Assembly (NCBI GenBank): GCA_017465565.1
Contig: JAFTWA010000007.1
Coordinates: 1-64,000, forward strand
Reading direction: 5' to 3'
Source: Tyzzerella sp.
GTDB lineage: Bacteria; Bacillota; Clostridia; Lachnospirales; Lachnospiraceae
Length of the DNA: 64,000 bases
Shown: positions 7,375 through 15,851 of the stretch, piece after piece
Layout: each line of letters opens with the position of its first letter
Numbering within the stretch: position 1 is the stretch's first letter
Made by a program: the position numbers and the translations under genes
The notes under the pieces: generated by a model
What the model was told of the DNA's origin: nothing
Databases searched by the model: none
What the model saw: the letters and a program-made list of their open reading frames with translations, nothing else

Positions 7375-10236
7375 TTATACTTGCACCCAGAATCCAAACT
7401 CAATTTCTTTTTCTGCAAGTCTGTATTTTTCAAGCAGCTCTGGTCCATGGGAATTAGAACCCACACCGGAGACTTTATAATCAATGCGGATATTGACTGC
7501 ATGGTTGGTCTGTAATTCATCCCAGTGCATTGCTTTTGTAAGAGCCTGTGATGTGTACTTGGAAACATTCATTTCAAATACAGTGTCTGCTTTGAACTGT
7601 AACCCATTCTTCTGATTCAAAAGCTTGCATGCTGTATGATTTCCATGCTCCTGCGGCACAATGTATGGAACATACTCAGCTGCTGCTGTGCTTTCGAAAA
7701 ATCCCGTGGTAGTATGCGTATGCATGTCACAATAGTTTTCCATTGGTCCTCTTCCAAAGTAAGCAAACGCTTCGTTTTCTTCTGGGGTCACAAATTCAAA
7801 TCCAAGTCTCGGCAGCCAGATACAGTTTTCTCTCACATTTCCCTGAAGTTTTACATGCATTTTCCCTTCATTATAGAAGCTAAGGGTCAATGTATACCCC
7901 AAAAATGGCATTCTTGCAACTCCTGCAAGCGAACCCTTCATTACAATCTCGTTGCCCCTGCAGGAAACGTCATGCACGTTATTGAAAATGCGGTCTAGAT
8001 TTTCTCCGTGGGAATTGTCCGTATGTCCCCATTTCACTTTCATTTTGCTGTCATTATCCATAGGAGCCCGCCAAGCAGTAAGCTGCATTGGAGAAAGAAT
8101 CTTGTCTATTCCATTTTTGCGGATGGCAGAGAGTTCTCCCAGCCCCTTTGAAATTTCAAACTCTGCATCCCCTGTTGTCACCAGATAACGATACTCATCT
8201 TCCGCAATAGAAACGCCATCACATGCAGTTACCTTTTCTTGTTCCTTAACAGCAACTGGAAGCGCCAGTTCTCCCATTGCCACCTCCTCGCCAGTTTCGT
8301 CCAAAAGACGACATACAGCAAAGGCGCCAAGCTCGTAAGTTTCAGGCATATTAATAGGAAGCAGGAGTGATTCTTTTGGTTTCACATCCAATCGATACTC
8401 TTTCATATCTACATTCTTTCCGTCCACATTGATTTGTACCTGGAGCAGATATTGGTTCAGATTCGTAAAATCATATAAATTCGTCACACGAATCTGGTTA
8501 CCTTCCAGTTCAAATCTTGCATACTGATACACATATTTCGTATGAAGTGAACCGGCGTTTAAACTTCTGTCGTGCATGACAATTCCATCGGCGCAGAAAT
8601 TATTGTCATCCGTCAGTTCTCCAAAATCGCCGCCGTATTTCGGAACATTATTTTCCACATAAGTGTGGTCAGCCCACTCCCAGATACAGCCACCAATTAA
8701 TTTTGGATATTTGTAAATGAATTCCCAATAATCCTTTACGTCTGCAGGACCATTCCCCATGGCATGGCTATATTCACAGAAAAAGAATGGCATATGCTTC
8801 TTCTCATTCTGCACATATTCTTCCAGTTCTTCCCATTTCGGGTACATACGCGAATGCATATCCGGGTGGTCGTAATAATCCGGATTTTGCATGCCATACC
8901 CATAAGCAGCGCGCGATGCATCACCATTATGAACGAGGCGTCTTGGGTCCTTTGCTCTCACCCATTCTGTTAGTTTCTGATTATTGATACAATATCCGCT
9001 TTCATTTCCTACCGACCATGAGAATACGCAAGGGTGATTTTTGTCACGCTCATAGGTGCGTTCCATGCGGTCCAAATAAGCTGGCATCCATTCTGGCTGA
9101 TTGCCAATCCAATCCATATTACCGTCAATGCAATCGTAAGCCACTACTGTTCCAGAAGGATATCGTCTCACAAATCCGTGGGTTTCGAAATCTGCCTCCA
9201 CCATCACATAGAATCCCATACGATTGCAAAGTTCTAAGTAAGCTGGTGTTGGAGGATAGTGAGAGGTTCTGATACAATTGATGTTCAGCTTCTTCATAAG
9301 CTTCAATTCTTCAATTAATTCTTCCTTCGTCATGGTATATCCATTCGCTGGATGTGTATCATGGCGGTTGACACCTTTCAGCTTCACTTCCACGCCATTT
9401 ACAGTAAATGCGCTTCGTTCATTAAAACCATATGTGACAAATCCTACGCTCTGACGAATGAGTTCTCCAGCTGTTGCAAAGGTCAGTTCATACAGATACG
9501 GCTGCTCCGCATTCCAAAGTACAGGATTTGATACTTCAAAATCCACGCACGCCTCGGCATACTTTTTGTCCAAAAGCTTTCCATCCATATCGTATAGGCA
9601 AACCTCTGCTTTACCTTCCAACTTCACGCGAATCATATTGCCCTCGGTTACGATATCAATATCCCGAATGTGGCCCTGTGGTCTTGACAGGATATACACA
9701 TCCCTGAAAATACCATTGTAGCGGAAGCAGTCCTGGTCTTCCAAATAGCTTCCAGAGCACCATTTACGCACCTTTGCAACCACCGTATTTGTTCCAGCCT
9801 TTACATATTCAGAAATATCAAACTCCGCCTGAAGTCTGCTTCCCTGCGAATAGCCCACGTACACTCCATTGATAAAGAGTTCCACATTTGTCGCAACACC
9901 TTCAAATACGATATAATATCTTTTTGTGGTATCTTTGATTTCGAATTCGCGTGTATAGACGCCCATCGGATTAGCATTTGGCACATACGGTGGCTCTACT
10001 GGAAATGGATAATTGATATTTGTATAATATGGCTTTTCATAACCCCTGCACTGCCAGCAGGAAGGCACGTCAATCTCTCCTGATGAAGTACATTTCGCAT
10101 CAAAATCCCTTTCGTAGAACTCGAATTGCCAGATTCCATTCAAGGGAATCATCACATCAGTGCCTTCTGGTATGTAATACGCCCTCTGTTTTAGACGATT
10201 TTCCTGTATATATTGTAGATTTTCATATTTTCTCAT
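7375..10236 (-). CDS. GH2 beta-galactosidase, LacZ-like
   Basis: 953 residues with the full LacZ-type order: sugar-binding jelly roll (about 35-200), Ig-like domain, TIM barrel (about 285-580), second Ig-like domain, and a C-terminal beta-galactosidase small-chain domain (motif TAWRAPMDND). The acid/base Glu is in SWSVGNESG and the nucleophile Glu in CEYSHAMGN. No signal peptide, so it is cytoplasmic and acts on imported galactosides. It is the last gene of cluster A, 20 bases behind the GH106-like gene, and ends at a strong terminator. Substrate beyond a terminal beta-galactoside is not determined. Confidence 0.88.
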   Translation of the reverse strand: MRKYENLQYIQENRLKQRAYYIPEGTDVMIPLNGIWQFEFYERDFDAKCTSSGEIDVPSCWQCRGYEKPYYTNINYPFPVEPPYVPNANPMGVYTREFEIKDTTKRYYIVFEGVATNVELFINGVYVGYSQGSRLQAEFDISEYVKAGTNTVVAKVRKWCSGSYLEDQDCFRYNGIFRDVYILSRPQGHIRDIDIVTEGNMIRVKLEGKAEVCLYDMDGKLLDKKYAEACVDFEVSNPVLWNAEQPYLYELTFATAGELIRQSVGFVTYGFNERSAFTVNGVEVKLKGVNRHDTHPANGYTMTKEELIEELKLMKKLNINCIRTSHYPPTPAYLELCNRMGFYVMVEADFETHGFVRRYPSGTVVAYDCIDGNMDWIGNQPEWMPAYLDRMERTYERDKNHPCVFSWSVGNESGYCINNQKLTEWVRAKDPRRLVHNGDASRAAYGYGMQNPDYYDHPDMHSRMYPKWEELEEYVQNEKKHMPFFFCEYSHAMGNGPADVKDYWEFIYKYPKLIGGCIWEWADHTYVENNVPKYGGDFGELTDDNNFCADGIVMHDRSLNAGSLHTKYVYQYARFELEGNQIRVTNLYDFTNLNQYLLQVQINVDGKNVDMKEYRLDVKPKESLLLPINMPETYELGAFAVCRLLDETGEEVAMGELALPVAVKEQEKVTACDGVSIAEDEYRYLVTTGDAEFEISKGLGELSAIRKNGIDKILSPMQLTAWRAPMDNDSKMKVKWGHTDNSHGENLDRIFNNVHDVSCRGNEIVMKGSLAGVARMPFLGYTLTLSFYNEGKMHVKLQGNVRENCIWLPRLGFEFVTPEENEAFAYFGRGPMENYCDMHTHTTTGFFESTAAAEYVPYIVPQEHGNHTACKLLNQKNGLQFKADTVFEMNVSKYTSQALTKAMHWDELQTNHAVNIRIDYKVSGVGSNSHGPELLEKYRLAEKEIEFGFWVQV

Positions 10237-10256
10237 ACTTCAATCATTCTCCTTAA

Positions 10257-13250
10257 TCATTCCTCGTCCGTCAAGTCTGCTCCAAACAGGACAAAGTTGT
10301 AATTATCCGTCCAAGTCGGCAGGTTCGGGTCATCCGTCCATCCCCGCATATCGCTAAATGTGTCTGGTCCCACCGAATAGCTCTCACCTTCTGGTTTATG
10401 ATGCGGACCTAAGAGATTGCGGTTTCCTGAGAGCATCTGAATGACAATCCCATTTTCTCCATCTGATACCAACTCCGTAACATCCAACTCGAATGGACTA
10501 AATATCATATTTCCAGCAAACTGTCCGTTCACAAATACCCTGGTCGCCGGAGCGTTCAGATGCTCAAATTGTATCGCATATCTCTTATCGTGCTCTTTCT
10601 CCACATTTACCTTTTGCGACAGAGACATCTGACCAGAAAAGAACCAGAAACCTTGATGGGTAATATCTGTGATATCAACCACCTCAGCAGGCTTTGTCAG
10701 CGAAAATGTTTTCCCGCCATACAGGCATCTGCGCTCTCCCAAGGTATATGCTTCTTCCATTTTTACGCCAAAATTGCCAATAAGGTATATACTTTCCAGT
10801 TCTGTATCGTAGGTAAGTTTATTAAGAATACTCTCATGGACACCTGGAGTGAGTTTTGCGTAATAGAGCTCAGGTGACTGTGTAAAATAGCATCTGAGTC
10901 TAATTCTGTTTAGACCTGCTTTTAAATATGTTCCAATGGAACTGCGCCTGATTGCATGGTCGATAAACATTCCATCATCTTCAAACGTATAAGCTGCATC
11001 ATTTATGGTGATTTCGAATTTCTCAGGGTCTTCCATGCACAAGTTTATGCTTTCAAAATCAATGTCTTCTGCAATCCCAAAAGCAAACTGCATTTCCACA
11101 TTGCACGGTCTCTGCAGCTCCAGTACTTTGTTGTGAAGATTGATGACTGCTATTTCTGACTGCCATTCTCCATCATCGATACGATAGGTACACTTATCCA
11201 GTGTGATGGCATTGTCATCACGAGAAACAATGTCAAACTTATTTTTCAGTGTTATCGTCTCGATTTGTTTTCTCTCAACTGCGTAACATCCTTCTGGCTT
11301 ACGGCCTTCTTGCGCCGCGAAACCATCTTCTGATTTATACAGCATTAATACTGCACTTCCATACTCCGCGAAATCTAATGTAAATATGGTTCTGCCATTG
11401 GAGGTAGACACTGCCAAACTCTCCTCAGATTCCTTCACTACATCATAACGAGCAACTGCATAACTGCCGCAGATATCCACGGTAACCGTCTGCTCCTCTT
11501 TCCCATTGTTGGTCATGTATAGCAGTTTTTTGTCTACATCCATTTCTTTAAGTGTAATGTGTACCTCTGCACTACTTCCATTTTCACCATATACATCAAT
11601 GGTCGCTGCGGATGCACATTCCATTTTTAATTCAGCTAAGCTATTACACCTTTTTACAACCGCACATAGAGCCTTGATATTCTCTGTCCTTCTTCCATTT
11701 TCAAATTCAGGAAGCCGTCCAACTGCATACAGTTTTCCACCTGCTTTTGCAAATGCAAGAAGCATATCTACTGTGCTCTTCGTAAGATTGATGAGATTTG
11801 GGAGCAGCACTGCGCTGTATTTACAGCGTCCCACCTGTATAAATGGTGCATCTGCCACATTCACACTGCCATGGCGCCTTAGAATCGTCTCATCGCCGTA
11901 ATGGTACAGAATGTGCTCGTCATTTAACCCCTGCGCAAGCTTCTCAAACTCAGCATTGTAGCCCCTTGCCTTTGCTCTGTCGAATGGATTATATAGGATA
12001 CAAGCGGAATGAATCGGATGAAGCACCAGTAATGGTGCAATATCTTTTCCTGAATCCAGCAAAGCCCCAAGGGATGTAAAGTAATCCGCAAACTCCGAAT
12101 ACACATGCTCAAACCATGGAAGCTGGGTAAATAATGATGCCGGATAGTCTCTTTTTCTCGCTCCGCGAAGGCTGTAAGCCTCTAAATGCGGACACAGAGA
12201 AGTGACACCATTTACGTACTGCCACTGGGCCATCCACTTGAGTTCATTCAGACTCACATCCCAGCCACAGAGTGCAAATGTCTCTGTGAGGGTCTTTTTC
12301 CCAAGCTGGGCCGCCACGCTGCCAAGCTGTTTTGGCATAAGTGGTGACAGAATACGTCTCCTTAGATGGTCGATGCCTGGTTCATGGAAATACTCATAGC
12401 ACGCCATCGCTCCTCCGGTATAATCCATCTGCATACTCAAGGTATTTTCACCCATCACGTGCCCCGTCAGTTTGCAGTTATGCTCTGTGCACCAGTCATA
12501 CATCTGTTTGATAAAGGATTCTTGAAACAGTTTTGCCACAAGACATCGAAAATCATTTCTCACCGCCTCATAACCTTCTTCTTCGAAAAATAACAGCGGC
12601 AGATGTTCCTCAAGCTCATACCCATATGCGTTCTGAAATTCTTCTGAAAAGACGAATGACCACGGTGATTTACAAAACTGAGGCTCGTCTGTAAAAAATC
12701 CTTGGAGTGAACTGCCAAATCGTTCTCCGAAGCGTTCATAGTATTTTTCATGGGTAAATTCCAGAAAATATCGGATTGTTTCTTTATTAAATACATCCAC
12801 ATAATACGGATTGACATCATAGTAAAACACAAGCGCATCTTTCTCCAAAGCATTACTTCTTGCGAAACCGTCTTCTGTTTTTCGGAAAGTTGCAATCATA
12901 TGTTCCTGTGGAAATTCCTGACCATCCCAAATCAGATATTGTAAGGATTTCTGCTGGTGCTCTAGTCCCAAATCCGTCACTAGACCATCGGCAAAACCGC
13001 TTGGCCAGCCATTTTCATCATAGGCCCATGCCTGCATACCAAGCTCATCTGCTTTGTCAAGACAGGCCTCTATCATCTGAAACCACTCTTCGCTCATATA
13101 AGGAGTTCGAAGTCCGGCTCTTGCATGCATAAAAAAGCCTTCAATGCCTTTTTCCTTCATTTGCTCAATCTGGCGAATCAGTTCTTCTTTTTCCAGCTTG
13201 TCATTCCAGCTCCAAAATGGTTTGATGCTGTTTTTTGTTCTATCTTTCAT
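10257..13250 (-). CDS. Large glycoside hydrolase, GH106-like
   Basis: 997 residues without a signal peptide. The N-terminal half looks like a TIM barrel (KPFWSWNDKL, then GIEGFFMHARAG, AYDENGWPSG, FFTDEPQF). The C-terminal third looks like beta-sandwich domains with a GH2-like sugar-binding motif (RVFVNGQFAG). This order resembles the GH106 alpha-L-rhamnosidase group and its uncharacterised relatives. Conserved acidic residues in DENGW and TDEPQF are candidate catalytic positions. It lies between a glycerophosphodiesterase and a beta-galactosidase, which suggests cleavage of another sugar linkage of the same substrate. The family assignment is by pattern and could be a neighbouring GH family. 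Confidence 0.6.
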   Translation of the reverse strand: MKDRTKNSIKPFWSWNDKLEKEELIRQIEQMKEKGIEGFFMHARAGLRTPYMSEEWFQMIEACLDKADELGMQAWAYDENGWPSGFADGLVTDLGLEHQQKSLQYLIWDGQEFPQEHMIATFRKTEDGFARSNALEKDALVFYYDVNPYYVDVFNKETIRYFLEFTHEKYYERFGERFGSSLQGFFTDEPQFCKSPWSFVFSEEFQNAYGYELEEHLPLLFFEEEGYEAVRNDFRCLVAKLFQESFIKQMYDWCTEHNCKLTGHVMGENTLSMQMDYTGGAMACYEYFHEPGIDHLRRRILSPLMPKQLGSVAAQLGKKTLTETFALCGWDVSLNELKWMAQWQYVNGVTSLCPHLEAYSLRGARKRDYPASLFTQLPWFEHVYSEFADYFTSLGALLDSGKDIAPLLVLHPIHSACILYNPFDRAKARGYNAEFEKLAQGLNDEHILYHYGDETILRRHGSVNVADAPFIQVGRCKYSAVLLPNLINLTKSTVDMLLAFAKAGGKLYAVGRLPEFENGRRTENIKALCAVVKRCNSLAELKMECASAATIDVYGENGSSAEVHITLKEMDVDKKLLYMTNNGKEEQTVTVDICGSYAVARYDVVKESEESLAVSTSNGRTIFTLDFAEYGSAVLMLYKSEDGFAAQEGRKPEGCYAVERKQIETITLKNKFDIVSRDDNAITLDKCTYRIDDGEWQSEIAVINLHNKVLELQRPCNVEMQFAFGIAEDIDFESINLCMEDPEKFEITINDAAYTFEDDGMFIDHAIRRSSIGTYLKAGLNRIRLRCYFTQSPELYYAKLTPGVHESILNKLTYDTELESIYLIGNFGVKMEEAYTLGERRCLYGGKTFSLTKPAEVVDITDITHQGFWFFSGQMSLSQKVNVEKEHDKRYAIQFEHLNAPATRVFVNGQFAGNMIFSPFELDVTELVSDGENGIVIQMLSGNRNLLGPHHKPEGESYSVGPDTFSDMRGWTDDPNLPTWTDNYNFVLFGADLTDEE

Positions 13251-13264
13251 AATTTAAAATATCC

Positions 13265-14077
13265 TTATTTATGATATCCTTTTTTTCTTAACCAATCTAA
13301 AATTTCGTCCGGATTGTTGCAGGTAATGAGATAAGCACCTCTCTCAATTGCCATATCTACATATTTCTCTTTTCTCACACCTGCACCTGCCCAAGGCTGA
13401 ACGCCCCTTGCTGCCATTGCGTCACACTCTTCCTTCGTTGCAATCGGTTCCCTCTGGTCTCCCTCTTTCGTTGTAAACATACAACAACAATATGGGTATG
13501 CATATGGGTCTTCTGTGATTTCTCCAAGGTGTTCTATCGGATAATAAGAGTGCAGACGATATTTCTTTCCATATTTTTTATAAATATACTCGTGCAGCTT
13601 TCCACTCCATGTGTTGATTACTACACGGTCTGTAAAATCATAATCATCGATAATTTTCAGTACTCTGTCGCAAGTCTCGTAAGCAATCGCTTCGTGTCCT
13701 TCTGTTGGATATTCCTTTAATTCCACATCCAGTGTCATGGTTGGATGGTCCTTAATCCAATCCATAAATTCTATAAATGTAGGGATTTTACAATCCTTAA
13801 ATTCTTCACTGAAATGGCTTCCTGCATCCAAAGCTTTCAGCTCAGCAAGTGTTTTTTCGCAAACCAATCCTGTATCATTCGTTGTACGGTCTACAGTAGC
13901 ATCATGAATAATCACAAGCTCATTATCCTTCGTCACACGTACATCCAGCTCCAACTGGTCTACGCCGATTTCCGCTGCAGCTTTAAATGATTCCATTGTG
14001 TTTTCCGGATATTTTGCAGGCCATCCTCTGTGGGCTGCAACATAAATGTTTTGCGGGCTCTGTGTCCAGTAATTCAT
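13265..14077 (-). CDS. ugpQ: Glycerophosphodiester phosphodiesterase
   Basis: 270 residues from the ATG at 14077. AAGGAGG lies just upstream, and the in-frame TTG at 14095 overlaps that ribosome site and is not the start. GDPD TIM barrel with AAHRGWPAKYPENT, ELDVRVTKDN and IIHDATVDRTT, the metal and catalytic His positions of the family. No signal peptide, so cytoplasmic. The enzyme releases sn-glycerol 3-phosphate from glycerophosphodiesters. The GpsA-like dehydrogenase upstream in the operon could oxidise it. Found only in cluster A. Confidence 0.85.
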   Translation of the reverse strand: MNYWTQSPQNIYVAAHRGWPAKYPENTMESFKAAAEIGVDQLELDVRVTKDNELVIIHDATVDRTTNDTGLVCEKTLAELKALDAGSHFSEEFKDCKIPTFIEFMDWIKDHPTMTLDVELKEYPTEGHEAIAYETCDRVLKIIDDYDFTDRVVINTWSGKLHEYIYKKYGKKYRLHSYYPIEHLGEITEDPYAYPYCCCMFTTKEGDQREPIATKEECDAMAARGVQPWAGAGVRKEKYVDMAIERGAYLITCNNPDEILDWLRKKGYHK

Positions 14078-14100
14078 AGTCTTTTCCTCCTTCAAAATCA

Positions 14101-14120
14101 GGCAGGCAAAAGTGCCTGCC
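14101..14120 (-). terminator. Intercistronic hairpin before ugpQ
   Basis: A perfect 8-base-pair stem, GGCAGGCA with TGCCTGCC, and an AAAG loop lie between the FAD oxidoreductase stop and ugpQ. On the minus strand a short T tract (ATTTTG) follows. It may reduce read-through or protect the mRNA end. Confidence 0.5.
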
Positions 14121-14130
14121 CTATGTCATA

Positions 14131-15414
14131 TTAATCCAATATTGCTCCATGGTCACGTAAAATTGTTTGCATTTGTGCGATATTTACGTCTTCCACATTT
14201 ATTCCATTCTTTACAGACAGCGCAGAAGCTGTACCTGCCGCCTGCCCCATAGCCATGGCGCATGGCATACAGCGAAGTCCGCCTGCTGCCTGTGACTCAC
14301 TGGAAATTGTCTTTCCTGCTACAAGTAAATTTTGACAGCCATTTGGCACCATGCTTCTATAAGGTATGTAATACGCATCTGCAATTTCAATTTTGAAATT
14401 ACCTGACTCTGCCTCTGAACGCGGATGAACGTCCATACCAAATCCGTAGACCGCAATACGGTCGTTGAATTTCGTTCCATTTGCGATGTCTTCCACTGTG
14501 ATTTTGTATTTCCCATCAATGTGACGGCTTTCTCTTACACCTAATACAGAGCCAACACTAGCAAGATTACAATTTTTAAATGCCGTTTTACCACGCAAAT
14601 ATTCATAAGCTGTAAGCACTTGTTTTCTTGCCTCTTTGTGAGCCTTACTCATACTCTTAGAATCCGTCGCATCCACATTAAATACACGATGATGATTCAC
14701 TTTATATCTTCCTGGTGTAGGAGTACGGTAAGCTTTCACTGGTCTTCTCGGACCGCAGAGATACTCCTCGTCATTTACGTTATCAACTTCAAACATAAGC
14801 GTTCCTGGTTGTGGAATGCCTGTTTCTTCGTCACCCTTATGGGTCTTTACACCTGCTGCGTGTGCCACATCCGCATTTCCTGTGCAGTCAATGAACACAT
14901 CCGCCGAGATTGCTCTGAGACCTTCCAGTGCACTTACGATAATTGTTTTAATCTTGTTATCTTCACAGATACAGTCGCTAAAACGAGTATACAATAATAC
15001 TTCCACCCCAGCTTCCTCCGTCATCTCATCTAATACAATCTGAAGCATGTAGGAGTCAATCGGAGTCACGTGTCTGTGATATTTTTCGAGGTATGATGTG
15101 TAGGCACTTGGAGAATCTGTTTCCTCTGGCGGAATCGCCCCGGAACATTTTTCCAGACGCTCTACAATCTCACGATATAAGCCGCCTACAATAAGGCGTT
15201 CCCCCTCACGGTCATACACTGTCATGAGCGGGCCAACCATAGCTGTTGTAGCCATACCGCCAAGCATTCCTGTCGCTTCTACCAGCAATACTTTTGCACC
15301 ATTGCGCGCTGCTTCTACCGCTGCACACACACCTGACGGGCCTCCACCGAGAACTACTACATCATAATGTCCATAGGATTCAAGTTCCTTTTGAAAAAGT
15401 ACTTTGTTTGTCAT
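14131..15414 (-). CDS. FAD-dependent oxidoreductase (PF12831 type)
   Basis: 427 residues. The N-terminal dinucleotide-binding motif is VVVLGGGPSGVCAAVEAARNGAKVLLVE, with the family block GMLGGMATTAMVGP, a central DCTGNADVAHAAG and a C-terminal FAD block (LLVAGKTISSESQAAGGLRCM). This is the FAD_oxidored family, often seen in polysaccharide or glycoconjugate clusters. The substrate is unknown. No signal peptide. It has a paralogue in cluster B at 35010 and in both clusters lies directly behind a small acidic lipoprotein. Confidence 0.8.
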   Translation of the reverse strand: MTNKVLFQKELESYGHYDVVVLGGGPSGVCAAVEAARNGAKVLLVEATGMLGGMATTAMVGPLMTVYDREGERLIVGGLYREIVERLEKCSGAIPPEETDSPSAYTSYLEKYHRHVTPIDSYMLQIVLDEMTEEAGVEVLLYTRFSDCICEDNKIKTIIVSALEGLRAISADVFIDCTGNADVAHAAGVKTHKGDEETGIPQPGTLMFEVDNVNDEEYLCGPRRPVKAYRTPTPGRYKVNHHRVFNVDATDSKSMSKAHKEARKQVLTAYEYLRGKTAFKNCNLASVGSVLGVRESRHIDGKYKITVEDIANGTKFNDRIAVYGFGMDVHPRSEAESGNFKIEIADAYYIPYRSMVPNGCQNLLVAGKTISSESQAAGGLRCMPCAMAMGQAAGTASALSVKNGINVEDVNIAQMQTILRDHGAILD

Positions 15415-15432
15415 GTCTATTTCAATCCCTTC

Positions 15433-15777
15433 TTACTCTTCCCAATCTTCATCTGGAAATTCTTCTTCCACAGATTCATCGATCACGTCATCTTCTGTGG
15501 TAATGATTTCTTCGTCTACATCTTCCGACATATCGCCTTCTAACTCTTCATCTAATTCCATTTCATGGTCTTCTAAATAGTCGCCATCAGGCATGTCATA
15601 CGAATCATCTTCCGTAGTATCGTCTATATTAGTCTCGTTGTTATCATCCGTAATATTTTGTTCACTATTTACTGGATCTTTTTGCTCATCCTCAGAAGAA
15701 GATGTGCAGGCTGACATGCAAAGGCATGCTATAACCAGTAAGCTTATGCTTAATAATATATTCCATTTTTTCCTCAT
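15433..15777 (-). CDS. Small acidic lipoprotein
   Basis: 114 residues. Lipoprotein signal peptide MRKKWNILLSISLLVIACLC with lipobox MSAC, then an almost purely Asp/Glu/Asn/Ser/Thr tail with no recognisable fold. The high negative charge could bind calcium or other cations or serve as a spacer. The signal peptide is near-identical in its cluster B paralogue at 36379, while the acidic tails have diverged. In both clusters it precedes the FAD oxidoreductase gene. Function unknown. Confidence 0.75.
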   Translation of the reverse strand: MRKKWNILLSISLLVIACLCMSACTSSSEDEQKDPVNSEQNITDDNNETNIDDTTEDDSYDMPDGDYLEDHEMELDEELEGDMSEDVDEEIITTEDDVIDESVEEEFPDEDWEE

Positions 15778-15815
15778 ATTTTGTCACCTCGTTTTGGGTT
15801 GTAAAACTCTTATAA

Positions 15816-15833
15816 CCGACCCCGAAGGGTCGG
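15816..15833 (-). terminator. Hairpin downstream of the giant beta-helix gene (cluster A)
   Basis: CCGACCC and GGGTCGG form a 7-base-pair stem with a CGAA loop, 19 bases past the beta-helix stop. On the minus strand it is followed by TTATAAGAGTTTT. A hairpin with the same flanks lies at the same place in cluster B (39432). Likely a partial terminator or processing site. Confidence 0.55.
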
Positions 15834-15851
15834 CTATGTGTTTTATTACTT

